A DNA stretch of 6,100 bases, taken from positions 1 to 6,100 of the forward strand of contig CAKUDT010000094.1 in NCBI GenBank assembly GCA_934645125.1, in the 5' to 3' direction. This document shows, in pieces, positions 1-6,034 of this stretch. A program made the translations under genes and the position numbers. How positions within the stretch are numbered: position 1 is the first letter of the stretch; every line of letters starts with the position of its first letter. Source of the stretch: an uncultured Eggerthellaceae bacterium (GTDB taxonomy: Bacteria > Actinomycetota > Coriobacteriia > Coriobacteriales > Eggerthellaceae). The notes under the pieces were generated by a model, which saw only the letters and a list, made by a program, of their open reading frames with translations, ran no database searches and was not told the origin of the DNA.

Positions 1-2139
1 CAGCAGCGTATGCAGCAAGATGCAAAGATGGAAAAAGAGAAGGCGAAAGCTGCTTCTTCGAAGGGCGCAAAAGCCAATCGCAATGCGTCGGGTGCATCCG
101 ATGAGCAGCCGGCCAAGAAGATGGGTCGCAAGCGTGCAGCTGAGCCCCAGGTAGACGAACTGGTGCAGGCTCCGCAGGAGGAAGGCCCCGATCGTTACGC
201 GCAGATGGCCGTTCAGGCTGAAAAGCTGCAGCGCGATAAGGTGCTTGCCGAGGCGCGTGCCGCCGTTGCCGCTGCTTCCACGGAAGGCGAAGGTCGCCGT
301 AAGAAGCGCAAGGAGAAGCGTGCGAAGGAAGCACGTGAGAAAGCCGAACAGCAGGCTATCGAGCGCGGCTTGGATCCTTCGCTTGTTCTGGACGAATCGG
401 TTGTTGAGATCCCCCAGGGTGCAAGCGTTTCCAAGTTTGCCGAGCTCATTGGCGTGCAGCCGAACGAAGTCATCAAGCGCTTGTTCATGCTGGGCCAGGT
501 GCTCACGCTTACGCAGTCGATGAGCGATGACCTGATTGAGCTTATTGCCGATGACTTGAATAAGAAGTGCCGCGTGGTATCTCCTGAAGAGGAGTACGCA
601 GTGGTTTACAACGACTCCGATGAGGATTTGAAGCCGCGTCCGCCTGTTGTTACCGTTATGGGTCACGTTGACCATGGCAAGACGTCTTTGCTTGACGCCA
701 TTCGCCATTCCGGCGTTGCGGCAGGCGAAGCGGGCGGCATTACGCAGCATATCGGCGCTTCGGTGGTCAACCTGATGGATCATCAGATTACGTTCATCGA
801 TACCCCTGGTCACGAGGCGTTTACGGCAATGCGTGCCCGTGGTGCGCAGGTCACCGACGTTATCATCTTGGTTGTTGCCGCCGATGACGGCGTTATGCCG
901 CAGACCATCGAGGCGATCAACCACGCGAAGGCGGCAAATGTGCCGATTGTTGTTGCGGTGAACAAGATCGATAAGGAAGGCGCGAACCCCGAGCGCGTAC
1001 GTCAGGAACTTACGCAGTACGGCATCATCCCCGAAGAGTGGGGCGGCGAGAACATGTTCGTCAACGTTTCCGCGAAAAAGCATTTGAATGTGGATGAGCT
1101 GCTGGAAACCGTTTTGCTGCAGGCTGACGTTTTGGGTCTGCGCGCGAATCCCGATGCGCTTGCTTCCGGCTTTGTTATCGAGGCAAATCTGGACAAGGGC
1201 CGTGGCCCCGTTGCTACTGTTTTGGTGCAGCGCGGTACGCTCAAGCCGGGCGATACGGTGGTTGCCGGCACGTCGTACGGCCGTGTGCGCGCCCTGGTGA
1301 ACCCGAAGGGCGATCATGTGAAGGCTGCGTATCCGTCTGACCCGGTTGAGATTTTGGGCCTGAACTCCGTTCCCACGGCGGGCGACGAATTCCGCGTGTT
1401 CGAAGACGAACGCGATGCCCGCAAGCTGGCGGAAGAGCGCGCGCTGCGTGCCCGTTTGGCAGAGCAGGAAACGAAGAGCCATATGTCGCTTGACGACTTG
1501 TTCAACCGCATTGAAGAGGGCAAGCAGACCGACTTGAACCTGATTATCAAGGCCGACGTTCAGGGCTCCATTGAAGCGCTGCGCGACGCCTTCGACAAGA
1601 TGGATCAAAGCGAAGTCAAGATCAACATCGTGCATGCGGCCGTTGGTGGCATCACCGAGACCGACGTTACCTTGGCTGCGGCATCCGATGCCATCATCAT
1701 TGGCTTTAACGTGCGTCCGACTGGTAAGTCGAAGCAGCAGGCCGAGAAGGAAAAAGTCGATATCCGCTTGTATCGCGTTATCTATCAGGCGCTCGAAGAC
1801 ATCAACGCTGCACGCGTTGGCTTGCTTAAGCCGGATATCGTCGAAAAAGATACCGGTATTGCCGAAGTTCGCGATGTTTTCCGCGTTCCCAAGGTTGGCA
1901 ACATTGCCGGATGCTATATTGTTGAAGGCGAGCTGAGCCGCGATGACCAGGTACGCGTGGTTCGTGACGGCACCGTTATCTTCGAAGGTGTTTTGTCTTC
2001 GTTGAAGCGTTTCAAGGACGACGTGAAGTCGGTCAAGCAGGGTTACGAATGCGGTATTGGCGTGAATGGCTACCAGGATATCAAGGTGGGCGATACCATC
2101 GAAGGCTTCCGCAACGTAGAAGTCGAGCGCACGGAGTAG
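1..2139 (+). CDS. infB: Translation initiation factor IF-2 (5' end outside window)
   Basis: IF-2 is the cytoplasmic GTPase that brings fMet-tRNA to the 30S subunit and promotes 50S joining. The frame is open from base 1. The ATG at base 10 has no Shine-Dalgarno room and lies inside the charged linker, so the true start is upstream. Counting codons from base 1: a Lys/Ala/Glu-rich linker to about 130, an IF2_N-type domain at about 134-190, then the G domain with G1 GHVDHGKT (221-228), G2 region GGITQH (245-250), G3 DTPGH (267-271, including the catalytic-type His), G4 NKID (321-324) and G5 SAK (357-359). A beta-barrel domain II follows, then domain III from about 510 (KADVQGS) and the fMet-tRNA-binding C2 domain from about 626 to the end (ECGIG, KVGDTIEGF). 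All GTPase motifs are intact and no frameshift is seen. rbfA follows after 41 bp. The identification is firm. Confidence 0.98.
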   Translation, partial: QQRMQQDAKMEKEKAKAASSKGAKANRNASGASDEQPAKKMGRKRAAEPQVDELVQAPQEEGPDRYAQMAVQAEKLQRDKVLAEARAAVAAASTEGEGRRKKRKEKRAKEAREKAEQQAIERGLDPSLVLDESVVEIPQGASVSKFAELIGVQPNEVIKRLFMLGQVLTLTQSMSDDLIELIADDLNKKCRVVSPEEEYAVVYNDSDEDLKPRPPVVTVMGHVDHGKTSLLDAIRHSGVAAGEAGGITQHIGASVVNLMDHQITFIDTPGHEAFTAMRARGAQVTDVIILVVAADDGVMPQTIEAINHAKAANVPIVVAVNKIDKEGANPERVRQELTQYGIIPEEWGGENMFVNVSAKKHLNVDELLETVLLQADVLGLRANPDALASGFVIEANLDKGRGPVATVLVQRGTLKPGDTVVAGTSYGRVRALVNPKGDHVKAAYPSDPVEILGLNSVPTAGDEFRVFEDERDARKLAEERALRARLAEQETKSHMSLDDLFNRIEEGKQTDLNLIIKADVQGSIEALRDAFDKMDQSEVKINIVHAAVGGITETDVTLAAASDAIIIGFNVRPTGKSKQQAEKEKVDIRLYRVIYQALEDINAARVGLLKPDIVEKDTGIAEVRDVFRVPKVGNIAGCYIVEGELSRDDQVRVVRDGTVIFEGVLSSLKRFKDDVKSVKQGYECGIGVNGYQDIKVGDTIEGFRNVEVERTE

Positions 2140-2180
2140 CGCGCTCGCAAAGGCAGTAAAAGCGATCGAGAGGAGTTCCC

Positions 2181-2564
2181 ATGAAACAGAATTCGTCAAG
2201 TCGTAAATTGAACGCGCAGGCGCAGGAGAACATTGCGAGCATTTTGCTGTTCGATATTTCCGACCCGCGCTTGAACCAGGTAACGATTACTGGTTGCGAA
2301 GTGAGTTTTGACCGCAGCGCTTGCAACGTGTTCTATGCGGCGCCGGTGGGTGAGTACGAAGAAGCGCAAGCTGCGTTCGAGAAAGCGAAAGGCCGCATTC
2401 GTTCGCTTCTTGCTAAACGTTTGACCCGGCGTGTTGCTCCGGAGCTTCGTTTTATTCTGGATACCAGCGTAGATGAGGCTCAGCGTATTGCCAATGCGTT
2501 GGCAAAAGAGGAAACGCGTCCTGCGTATGTCCCGCAGGAAGGGGACGACATCTACAACGAGTAA
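2181..2564 (+). CDS. rbfA: 30S ribosome-binding factor RbfA
   Basis: RbfA is a small KH-fold protein that binds the 30S subunit and helps late maturation of the 16S rRNA 5' region; it is also needed for cold adaptation in model bacteria. At 127 residues it has the usual length. Visible family features are a basic N-terminus (SSRKLNAQ), the DPRL segment (28-31) before the first beta strand, the SFDRSACNVFY strand, the AxG-type kink AKG (69-71) between helices that marks the RbfA KH fold, and PELRF (87-91). The acidic tail (EGDDIYNE) is typical of the family. The ATG start is supported by AGGAG at 2171-2175, five bases upstream. Its position just downstream of infB is the classical nusA-infB-rbfA arrangement. 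A 211-bp structured gap follows. Confidence 0.96.
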   Translation: MKQNSSSRKLNAQAQENIASILLFDISDPRLNQVTITGCEVSFDRSACNVFYAAPVGEYEEAQAAFEKAKGRIRSLLAKRLTRRVAPELRFILDTSVDEAQRIANALAKEETRPAYVPQEGDDIYNE

Positions 2565-2603
2565 TTTTGCTTGTTGAACAGGTTCGCAGAGTTACGATTG
2601 AGC

Positions 2604-2634
2604 AAGGGGCGTGGGCGTAAGGCCTGCGCCCCTT
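2604..2634 (+). terminator. Strong GC-rich hairpin after rbfA; possible attenuator or weak terminator
   Basis: Bases 2604-2616 pair with 2622-2634 to give a 13-bp stem: eight perfect outer pairs (AAGGGGCG with CGCCCCTT), two G-U wobbles, three more G-C pairs and a 5-nt loop (GTAAG). It starts 40 bases after the rbfA stop codon. Only three T residues (2633-2635) follow before GAGG, so it lacks the long U-tract of a standard intrinsic terminator. It could be a partial terminator, an mRNA-end protector, a processing site or a REP-like element. The pairing is read directly from the sequence; the function is inference. Confidence 0.4.
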
Positions 2635-2650
2635 TGAGGATTCGCAGGTG

Positions 2651-2685
2651 ATTCGCGTTGGTGCCAGGGCGGCCCTGGCGCGAAT
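2651..2685 (+). other. Second, bulged hairpin in the rbfA-nrnA gap
   Basis: An inner 7-bp stem, GCCAGGG (2663-2669) with CCCTGGC (2673-2679), has a 3-nt loop. It is extended by an outer 6-bp stem, ATTCGC (2651-2656) with GCGAAT (2680-2685), with a 6-nt bulge on the left side. Its right outer arm is the start of the tandem repeat that follows, so the second repeat copy (GCGAAT at 2694-2699) could replace the first in the pairing. No T-run follows, so it is not a classical terminator. The structure is visible in the sequence; the role is unknown. Confidence 0.45.
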
Positions 2686-2708
2686 GTTGTGACGCGAATG
2701 TTGTGACG
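2679..2708 (+). repeat. Perfect 14-bp tandem duplication
   Basis: GCGAATGTTGTGAC occurs twice back to back, at 2680-2693 and 2694-2707. The period-14 match extends one base further on each side (2679-2708). Each copy contains ATG TTG TGA, a start codon followed two codons later by a stop. The copies lie in the non-coding gap between rbfA and nrnA, directly after a hairpin whose outer right arm is the first six bases of copy 1. Likely origins are replication slippage or a duplicated protein-binding site. The repeat is certain; any function is not. Confidence 0.93.
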
Positions 2709-2775
2709 TAAACGCCGCAATGGAAGCTGCAAGAAGCAGTAAGAGTGGCGACGAAAAAACAGTAAAGGATGATGC

Positions 2776-3852
2776 ATGATGGCGCCCACACCCCAAACGA
2801 ATGCCACGCTGGCGCAAATTGCCCAAGCGCTGCGCGAGCACGACAATTATATTATCGTGGGCCACGTAAGCCCCGATGGCGACTGCATTGGATCGCAGCT
2901 TGCGCTCAAGCATGCGTTGCATCGGCTGGGCAAGAAGGCGCAATGCGTGCTGGCAACGGATGCATTGAGCGTCGATACGTCGTTGGGTTTTCTGCCGGGT
3001 GTGCATGATATGGTGCCGGCGGCTGAGCTGCTTGAGCAGATGGTGGGCGCTTGCGAATCCACGGCGCCTGCGGCAGCCGCAGATGCAGCTTCTCCGGTGG
3101 CGGAGTCATGCGTTATTACGGTTGACGTGCCGAATCATGAGCGCATGGGTCAAGCTGCCGCATCGCTTCACAAGCATGTGGGTTTTACAATCACCTTGGA
3201 TCATCATGCGAACAAAGAAGCTATTTCTACGTTGAATTACGTTGATCCCAATGCAGCATCGAATACGCTCAACGTGTGGCAGCTTATAGGCGAGCTGGGC
3301 GTTGACCGCAGCGGAGATATTGCTCTGTGTGCTTTCACGGGCTTGGTCACCGATACAGGGCGCTTCCAATACCAAAATGCTAATCCGTTTGCGTTCCGTT
3401 GCGCTGCAGAGATGTTGGAATGTGGCGCCGACCTGGAGATGGTCTGCACGCAAATTTTCCAGCGTCGCAGCATTGCTTCTTTGCAACTGGAGAATCGCGC
3501 CATTGCGCGCATGGAGCTTCTTTTGGGCGGTGCGCTTGCCGTGACGTATATCACGCTTGATGATTTCGCCTGCGTGGGCGCGGCGAAAACCGACGCGGAT
3601 AACATCGTGAACACGCTGCGCAGCATCGATGGCGTGCGCGTTGCTTGCACATTGCGCGAAACCGAGGAAAACGTTCGCGGGAGCTTGCGCTCGAAAGACG
3701 GTACCGATATTGCCGTCTTTGCGTTTGAGCATGGCGGCGGCGGCCATAAAGCGGCGGCCGGCATGACGCTTAAAGGCGCTATTGTGGATGTATTCGCCCA
3801 GGTAAAAGAAGAATTGTGCGTATATTTGCAAGAGATGTGGAAGGAACAGTAG
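2776..3852 (+). CDS. nrnA: DHH/DHHA1 phosphoesterase, nanoRNase/pAp phosphatase type
   Basis: Proteins of this family remove nucleotides from RNAs of 2-5 nt and dephosphorylate pAp to AMP; some members also cleave linear or cyclic dinucleotides. Metal-binding motifs are all present: GHVSPDGDCIGS (H30, D34, D36), VDVPNHERMG (D117), DHH (142-144) and TDTGRFQY (D193). The C-terminal DHHA1 substrate-binding motif is GGGGHKAAAG (320-329). At 358 residues it is longer than the usual 310-330, mainly because of an Ala/Pro-rich insertion at about 93-111 between motifs I and II. The start at 2776 follows AAAGGA (2764-2769) by six bases; an adjacent in-frame ATG at 2779 is also possible. It sits between rbfA and truB, a position common for this family in Gram-positive genomes, and ends 4 bp before truB. 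The family is clear; the exact substrate is not shown by sequence. Confidence 0.92.
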   Translation: MMAPTPQTNATLAQIAQALREHDNYIIVGHVSPDGDCIGSQLALKHALHRLGKKAQCVLATDALSVDTSLGFLPGVHDMVPAAELLEQMVGACESTAPAAAADAASPVAESCVITVDVPNHERMGQAAASLHKHVGFTITLDHHANKEAISTLNYVDPNAASNTLNVWQLIGELGVDRSGDIALCAFTGLVTDTGRFQYQNANPFAFRCAAEMLECGADLEMVCTQIFQRRSIASLQLENRAIARMELLLGGALAVTYITLDDFACVGAAKTDADNIVNTLRSIDGVRVACTLRETEENVRGSLRSKDGTDIAVFAFEHGGGGHKAAAGMTLKGAIVDVFAQVKEELCVYLQEMWKEQ

Positions 3853-3856
3853 TACG

Positions 3857-4876
3857 GTGAAGCGGGGAGAATCGGGCCTTTCGCTGGTGGTAGGCGTTGA
3901 CAAGCCATGCGGTATGAGTTCGCATGACGTTGTTTCGCGTTGCCGTAGGATTTTCGGCGAGAAGCGCGTAGGGCATGCGGGTACCCTTGATCCGCAGGCA
4001 TCAGGCGTCCTTATTGTGTGCGTTGGTCCTGCGACCAGGCTTGATAAGTATCTTGTGGGTCATGATAAAACGTATCTTGTTGATGTTGCGTTCGGCGCCG
4101 CTACGGAAACCGACGATAGGGAAGGTGCAGTTATCGAGCAAGCGGATGTTCCCGCGGTGGTGTTCGACCGAGAATTTGCCGCTTCGTACGTAAAGACGCT
4201 TTCCGGCAAAATCATGCAGATTCCGCCGCTGTATTCCGCGCTTAAAAAGAATGGCAAGAAAGCGTGTGATGAGGCTCGTAAAGGAAATGTGGTGGAACTT
4301 GAGCCGCGCGCGGTTGAGATTTACGACGTTTCGTTCATTGAGCTTATTTCTCCTGATGAGACGTGCCCTTATACGCGTTGGCACTTGGAAGTGAGCGTTT
4401 CGAAAGGGACGTATATTCGCTCCTTTGCGCGTGATTTAGGCAGGTCATTAGGTACGGTTGCCCACGTTGCCGAACTGCGCCGCACTCGTTCTGGTTGTCT
4501 TTCGGTGGACGATTGCGTGAGCCTTGAAACGTTAGAGCAGCTTTCTACGAAAAGCGCGCTTGATCCGCTGCCGCTTTTGGAATATCGCTTTGCCTACGTT
4601 GACGATGCGGCTCATGCGCGTCTTGCGAACGGTAACGCGCTCATGCCATTCCAGGTCAGCCTTATGGAAGAGCCGTGTGATGCCGCCCAGCATCAGGGTG
4701 ACTGTTGTTTTCCCACGTATCACGGAAGCACTGCGGCGCCAACCGAAGGCGAGTATATTTCTGTCGTCTATGAAAACAAGCTTGCAGCGATTTATCGCTA
4801 CAGCAGTACGGAATCGAAATGGAAAGCTGATTGCGTGTTCAATCCTTCGGTCATGCGAAAGGGGAGGGACTTATGA
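3857..4876 (+). CDS. truB: tRNA pseudouridine(55) synthase TruB
   Basis: TruB isomerises U55 to pseudouridine in the T-loop of nearly all tRNAs and also acts as a tRNA chaperone. The sequence shows VDKPCGMSSHDVV near the N-terminus (SSHD where TSHD is usual), the catalytic motif GHAGTLDP with nucleophile D45 (39-46), KTY (71-73), the IPPLYSALK substrate-site segment (122-130) and KGTYIRSFARDLG (183-195). The GTG start at 3857 gives a normal distance to the DKP motif. Its likely Shine-Dalgarno, AAGGAA at 3841-3846, lies inside the end of nrnA with a rather long 10-base spacing. The next ATG (3913, residue 20) would delete the conserved DKP motif. At 339 residues it is longer than the usual roughly 300, owing to a Cys-containing insertion at about 266-298 in the C-terminal RNA-binding domain. 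The stop codon overlaps the ribF start. Confidence 0.96.
   Translation: MKRGESGLSLVVGVDKPCGMSSHDVVSRCRRIFGEKRVGHAGTLDPQASGVLIVCVGPATRLDKYLVGHDKTYLVDVAFGAATETDDREGAVIEQADVPAVVFDREFAASYVKTLSGKIMQIPPLYSALKKNGKKACDEARKGNVVELEPRAVEIYDVSFIELISPDETCPYTRWHLEVSVSKGTYIRSFARDLGRSLGTVAHVAELRRTRSGCLSVDDCVSLETLEQLSTKSALDPLPLLEYRFAYVDDAAHARLANGNALMPFQVSLMEEPCDAAQHQGDCCFPTYHGSTAAPTEGEYISVVYENKLAAIYRYSSTESKWKADCVFNPSVMRKGRDL
4861..4868 (+). promoter_or_regulatory. Ribosome binding site fixing the ribF start
   Basis: GGGGAGGG, containing GGAGG at 4863-4867, lies five bases before the ATG at 4873. It supports that ATG over the in-frame TTG at 4831, which would add 14 unconserved residues and sit deep inside truB. 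The site lies within the last codons of truB, consistent with translational coupling. Confidence 0.85.
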
Positions 4877-5796
4877 TTGTGGAAGTGAGCGGCGATTTCC
4901 GGGAATGCTGCGTCCTTAAGGGGGCATCGTGTGCGTTCGGCGTATTCGACGGCGTGCATTTGGGGCATCGCTTCATTATAGATAAAGCCCTGGAAGATGC
5001 GCAGCGCAGGGAAGCTCCGAGTGCCATTATCACGTTCGCGCAAGATCCCGATGAAACGTTTCGTCCCGACAAGCTGAAAAAGCTTATGTCAAACGATCAC
5101 CGTCTTCGCGTGCTCGATGAACTCGGTGCAACGTATGTGTTGGCGCTGCCGACAACCAGGAAATTTTTCTCGCTTTCTCCGCAGGCATTTCTCCAGAGCG
5201 TTTTCGCGAACAACATTCCTGCTTCAATTCACGTGGGAAACGATTTTCATTTTGGCGCGAAAGCGCAGGGCAGCGTTGCGACCATGACGAGCTGGGGTGC
5301 TCTGCGTGGTATGGACGTACGTGGCTACGAGTTGTTTGCACTTGATGATGCGCCCATTACGGCAACGCGTATTCGCGGATTGCTGGCAGCGTGCAACATC
5401 GAAGAGGCCAACAAGCTGCTTGGTGGCCCTTTTGCGCTGGAAGGAATCGTTGAAAGCGGGCGCGGCGAAGGTCGCGACATGGGCTTTCGTACGGCAAACG
5501 TCACCATTCCTTCGGATTTGTACTCGTTAGGCGAAGGCGTGTATGGCGCGTATGCGCAGACCGAAAATGGAAAGCGCTATAAAGCGGCTGTGTCGGTAGG
5601 GGGCGCTCCAACGTTCGGGGAAGCGGCGCACGCGAATGTGGAGGCACATATCCTTGACTTCAACGAGGACATTTATGGACAGCGCTTGCGCTTAGAGTTC
5701 GTTGCGTTTTTACGCCCTATGATAGTGTTCGAATCAACTGATGAGCTTATTCGCACGGTTATGGGCAATATTCAGTGGTGTCGCGATAATTTATAG
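4873..5796 (+). CDS. ribF: Bifunctional riboflavin kinase/FMN adenylyltransferase
   Basis: RibF phosphorylates riboflavin to FMN and then adenylylates FMN to FAD in the cytoplasm. At 307 residues it has the family's normal length. The N-terminal nucleotidyltransferase domain shows GVFDGVHLGH (23-32), VGNDFHFG (121-128) and TATRIR (163-168). The C-terminal flavokinase domain shows GFRTAN (204-209), VGGAPTFG, a VEAH segment with the expected catalytic-type Glu (E257) and IYGQRLRLEF. Two motifs deviate from what I know of the family: ITATRIR instead of ISSTRIR, and GFRTAN instead of GFPTAN. The rest is well conserved, so it is probably active. Its ATG overlaps the truB stop by four bases (ATGA). 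The next gene is separated by 238 bp holding its own candidate promoter, so ribF probably ends this operon. Confidence 0.95.
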   Translation: MIVEVSGDFRECCVLKGASCAFGVFDGVHLGHRFIIDKALEDAQRREAPSAIITFAQDPDETFRPDKLKKLMSNDHRLRVLDELGATYVLALPTTRKFFSLSPQAFLQSVFANNIPASIHVGNDFHFGAKAQGSVATMTSWGALRGMDVRGYELFALDDAPITATRIRGLLAACNIEEANKLLGGPFALEGIVESGRGEGRDMGFRTANVTIPSDLYSLGEGVYGAYAQTENGKRYKAAVSVGGAPTFGEAAHANVEAHILDFNEDIYGQRLRLEFVAFLRPMIVFESTDELIRTVMGNIQWCRDNL

Positions 5797-5807
5797 GACA
5801 GTTTGTC

Positions 5808-5824
5808 GCGCTCTTTAAGGGCGC
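5808..5824 (+). terminator. Weak hairpin 11 bases after ribF
   Basis: GCGCTC (5808-5813) pairs with GGGCGC (5819-5824), including one G-U wobble, around a 5-nt TTTAA loop. No T-run follows, only CATTCGCTTTCCC. It is the only GC-rich stem I can find close to the operon end, but it would be a poor intrinsic terminator. Termination may instead depend on Rho or lie further downstream. Confidence 0.2.
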
Positions 5825-5883
5825 CATTCGCTTTCCCTATGTACCCGAAACGTTACTTTCTGGTAAATTTTCTTCATCTTTGC

Positions 5884-5926
5884 AGCCTTTTGCCCTGTAT
5901 ACGGTCAAAAAACAAAAGAAAAGGCT
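5884..5926 (+). repeat. Inverted repeat flanking an A-rich tract upstream of the promoter
   Basis: AGCCTTTT (5884-5891) is the exact reverse complement of AAAAGGCT (5919-5926), with 27 bases between. A second overlapping match, CTTTTG (5887-5892) with CAAAAG (5913-5918), gives an alternative pairing. The right half abuts the candidate -35 element. The A-rich stretch at 5907-5922 could act as an UP-like element, or the repeat as an operator. The match is visible; the role is inference. Confidence 0.35.
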
Positions 5927-5953
5927 TCAAAAATTCTACAAATTGACTAAAAT
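5926..5953 (+). promoter_or_regulatory. Candidate housekeeping promoter for the downstream gene
   Basis: TTCAAA (5926-5931) matches four of six bases of the -35 consensus and TAAAAT (5948-5953) five of six of the -10 consensus, with a 16-bp spacer. The region is AT-rich against a GC-richer background and an A-tract lies just upstream. Transcription would start near 5960, immediately before the 12-bp inverted repeat. The nearby TTGACT (5943-5948) is a better -35 by sequence but has no reasonable -10 at 16-18 bp. Confidence 0.4.
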
Positions 5954-5961
5954 AGACAGGC

Positions 5962-6001
5962 TATTTCCCTTCGACTCAGAATGCCAGGCCGAAGGGAAAT
6001 A
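5962..6001 (+). promoter_or_regulatory. Perfect 12-bp inverted repeat in the leader of the downstream gene
   Basis: TATTTCCCTTCG (5962-5973) and CGAAGGGAAATA (5990-6001) are exact reverse complements around a 16-nt loop. The stem would form close to the 5' end of the transcript from the candidate promoter and ends 19 bases before the Shine-Dalgarno. No T-run follows, so it is not a terminator. It may be a 5' stabilising stem, an operator, or part of a translational switch, because GGAAATA of the right arm recurs at 6027-6033 across the end of the Shine-Dalgarno. The pairing is certain; the role is open. Confidence 0.6.
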
Positions 6002-6020
6002 CGAATCGTATTGGAACGTT

Positions 6021-6028
6021 AAAGGAGG
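6021..6028 (+). promoter_or_regulatory. Consensus Shine-Dalgarno for the 3'-terminal gene
   Basis: AAAGGAGG lies six bases before GTG at 6035. It is the strongest ribosome binding site in the window and decides the GTG start of the last gene. Confidence 0.85.
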
Positions 6029-6034
6029 AAATAG

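Noticed and set aside
10..12. ATG at base 10 as the infB start
   Set aside because: The frame is open to the window edge, only nine bases precede it, and the IF-2 N-terminal region is incomplete at this point.
2124..2147. Seven-bp inverted repeat (CGAGCGC/GCGCTCG) across the infB stop codon
   Set aside because: Short stem with a 10-nt loop and no T-run; partly constrained by codons of infB and expected by chance in GC-rich sequence.
2452..3006. Long minus-strand open frame covering the rbfA-nrnA gap
   Set aside because: It overlaps conserved coding sequence of rbfA and nrnA on the other strand, its translation is rich in Arg, His and Cys with no recognisable motif, and it has no supporting ribosome binding site that I can see.
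3106..4001. Two long minus-strand frames (254 and 265 codons) opposite nrnA and the truB start
   Set aside because: They are antisense to strongly conserved DHH and TruB motifs, and two different frames are open over the same stretch, as expected from codon bias in this GC-moderate gene.
4831..4872. TTG at 4831 as an upstream start of ribF
   Set aside because: It would extend ribF 42 bases into truB with no good ribosome site, whereas ATG 4873 has GGAGG at five bases and an ATGA overlap with the truB stop.
5943..5971. TTGACT (5943-5948) as a -35 element
   Set aside because: At 16-18 bp spacing the hexamers are TTCCCT, TCCCTT or CCCTTC, none resembling a -10, and they fall inside the 12-bp inverted repeat.
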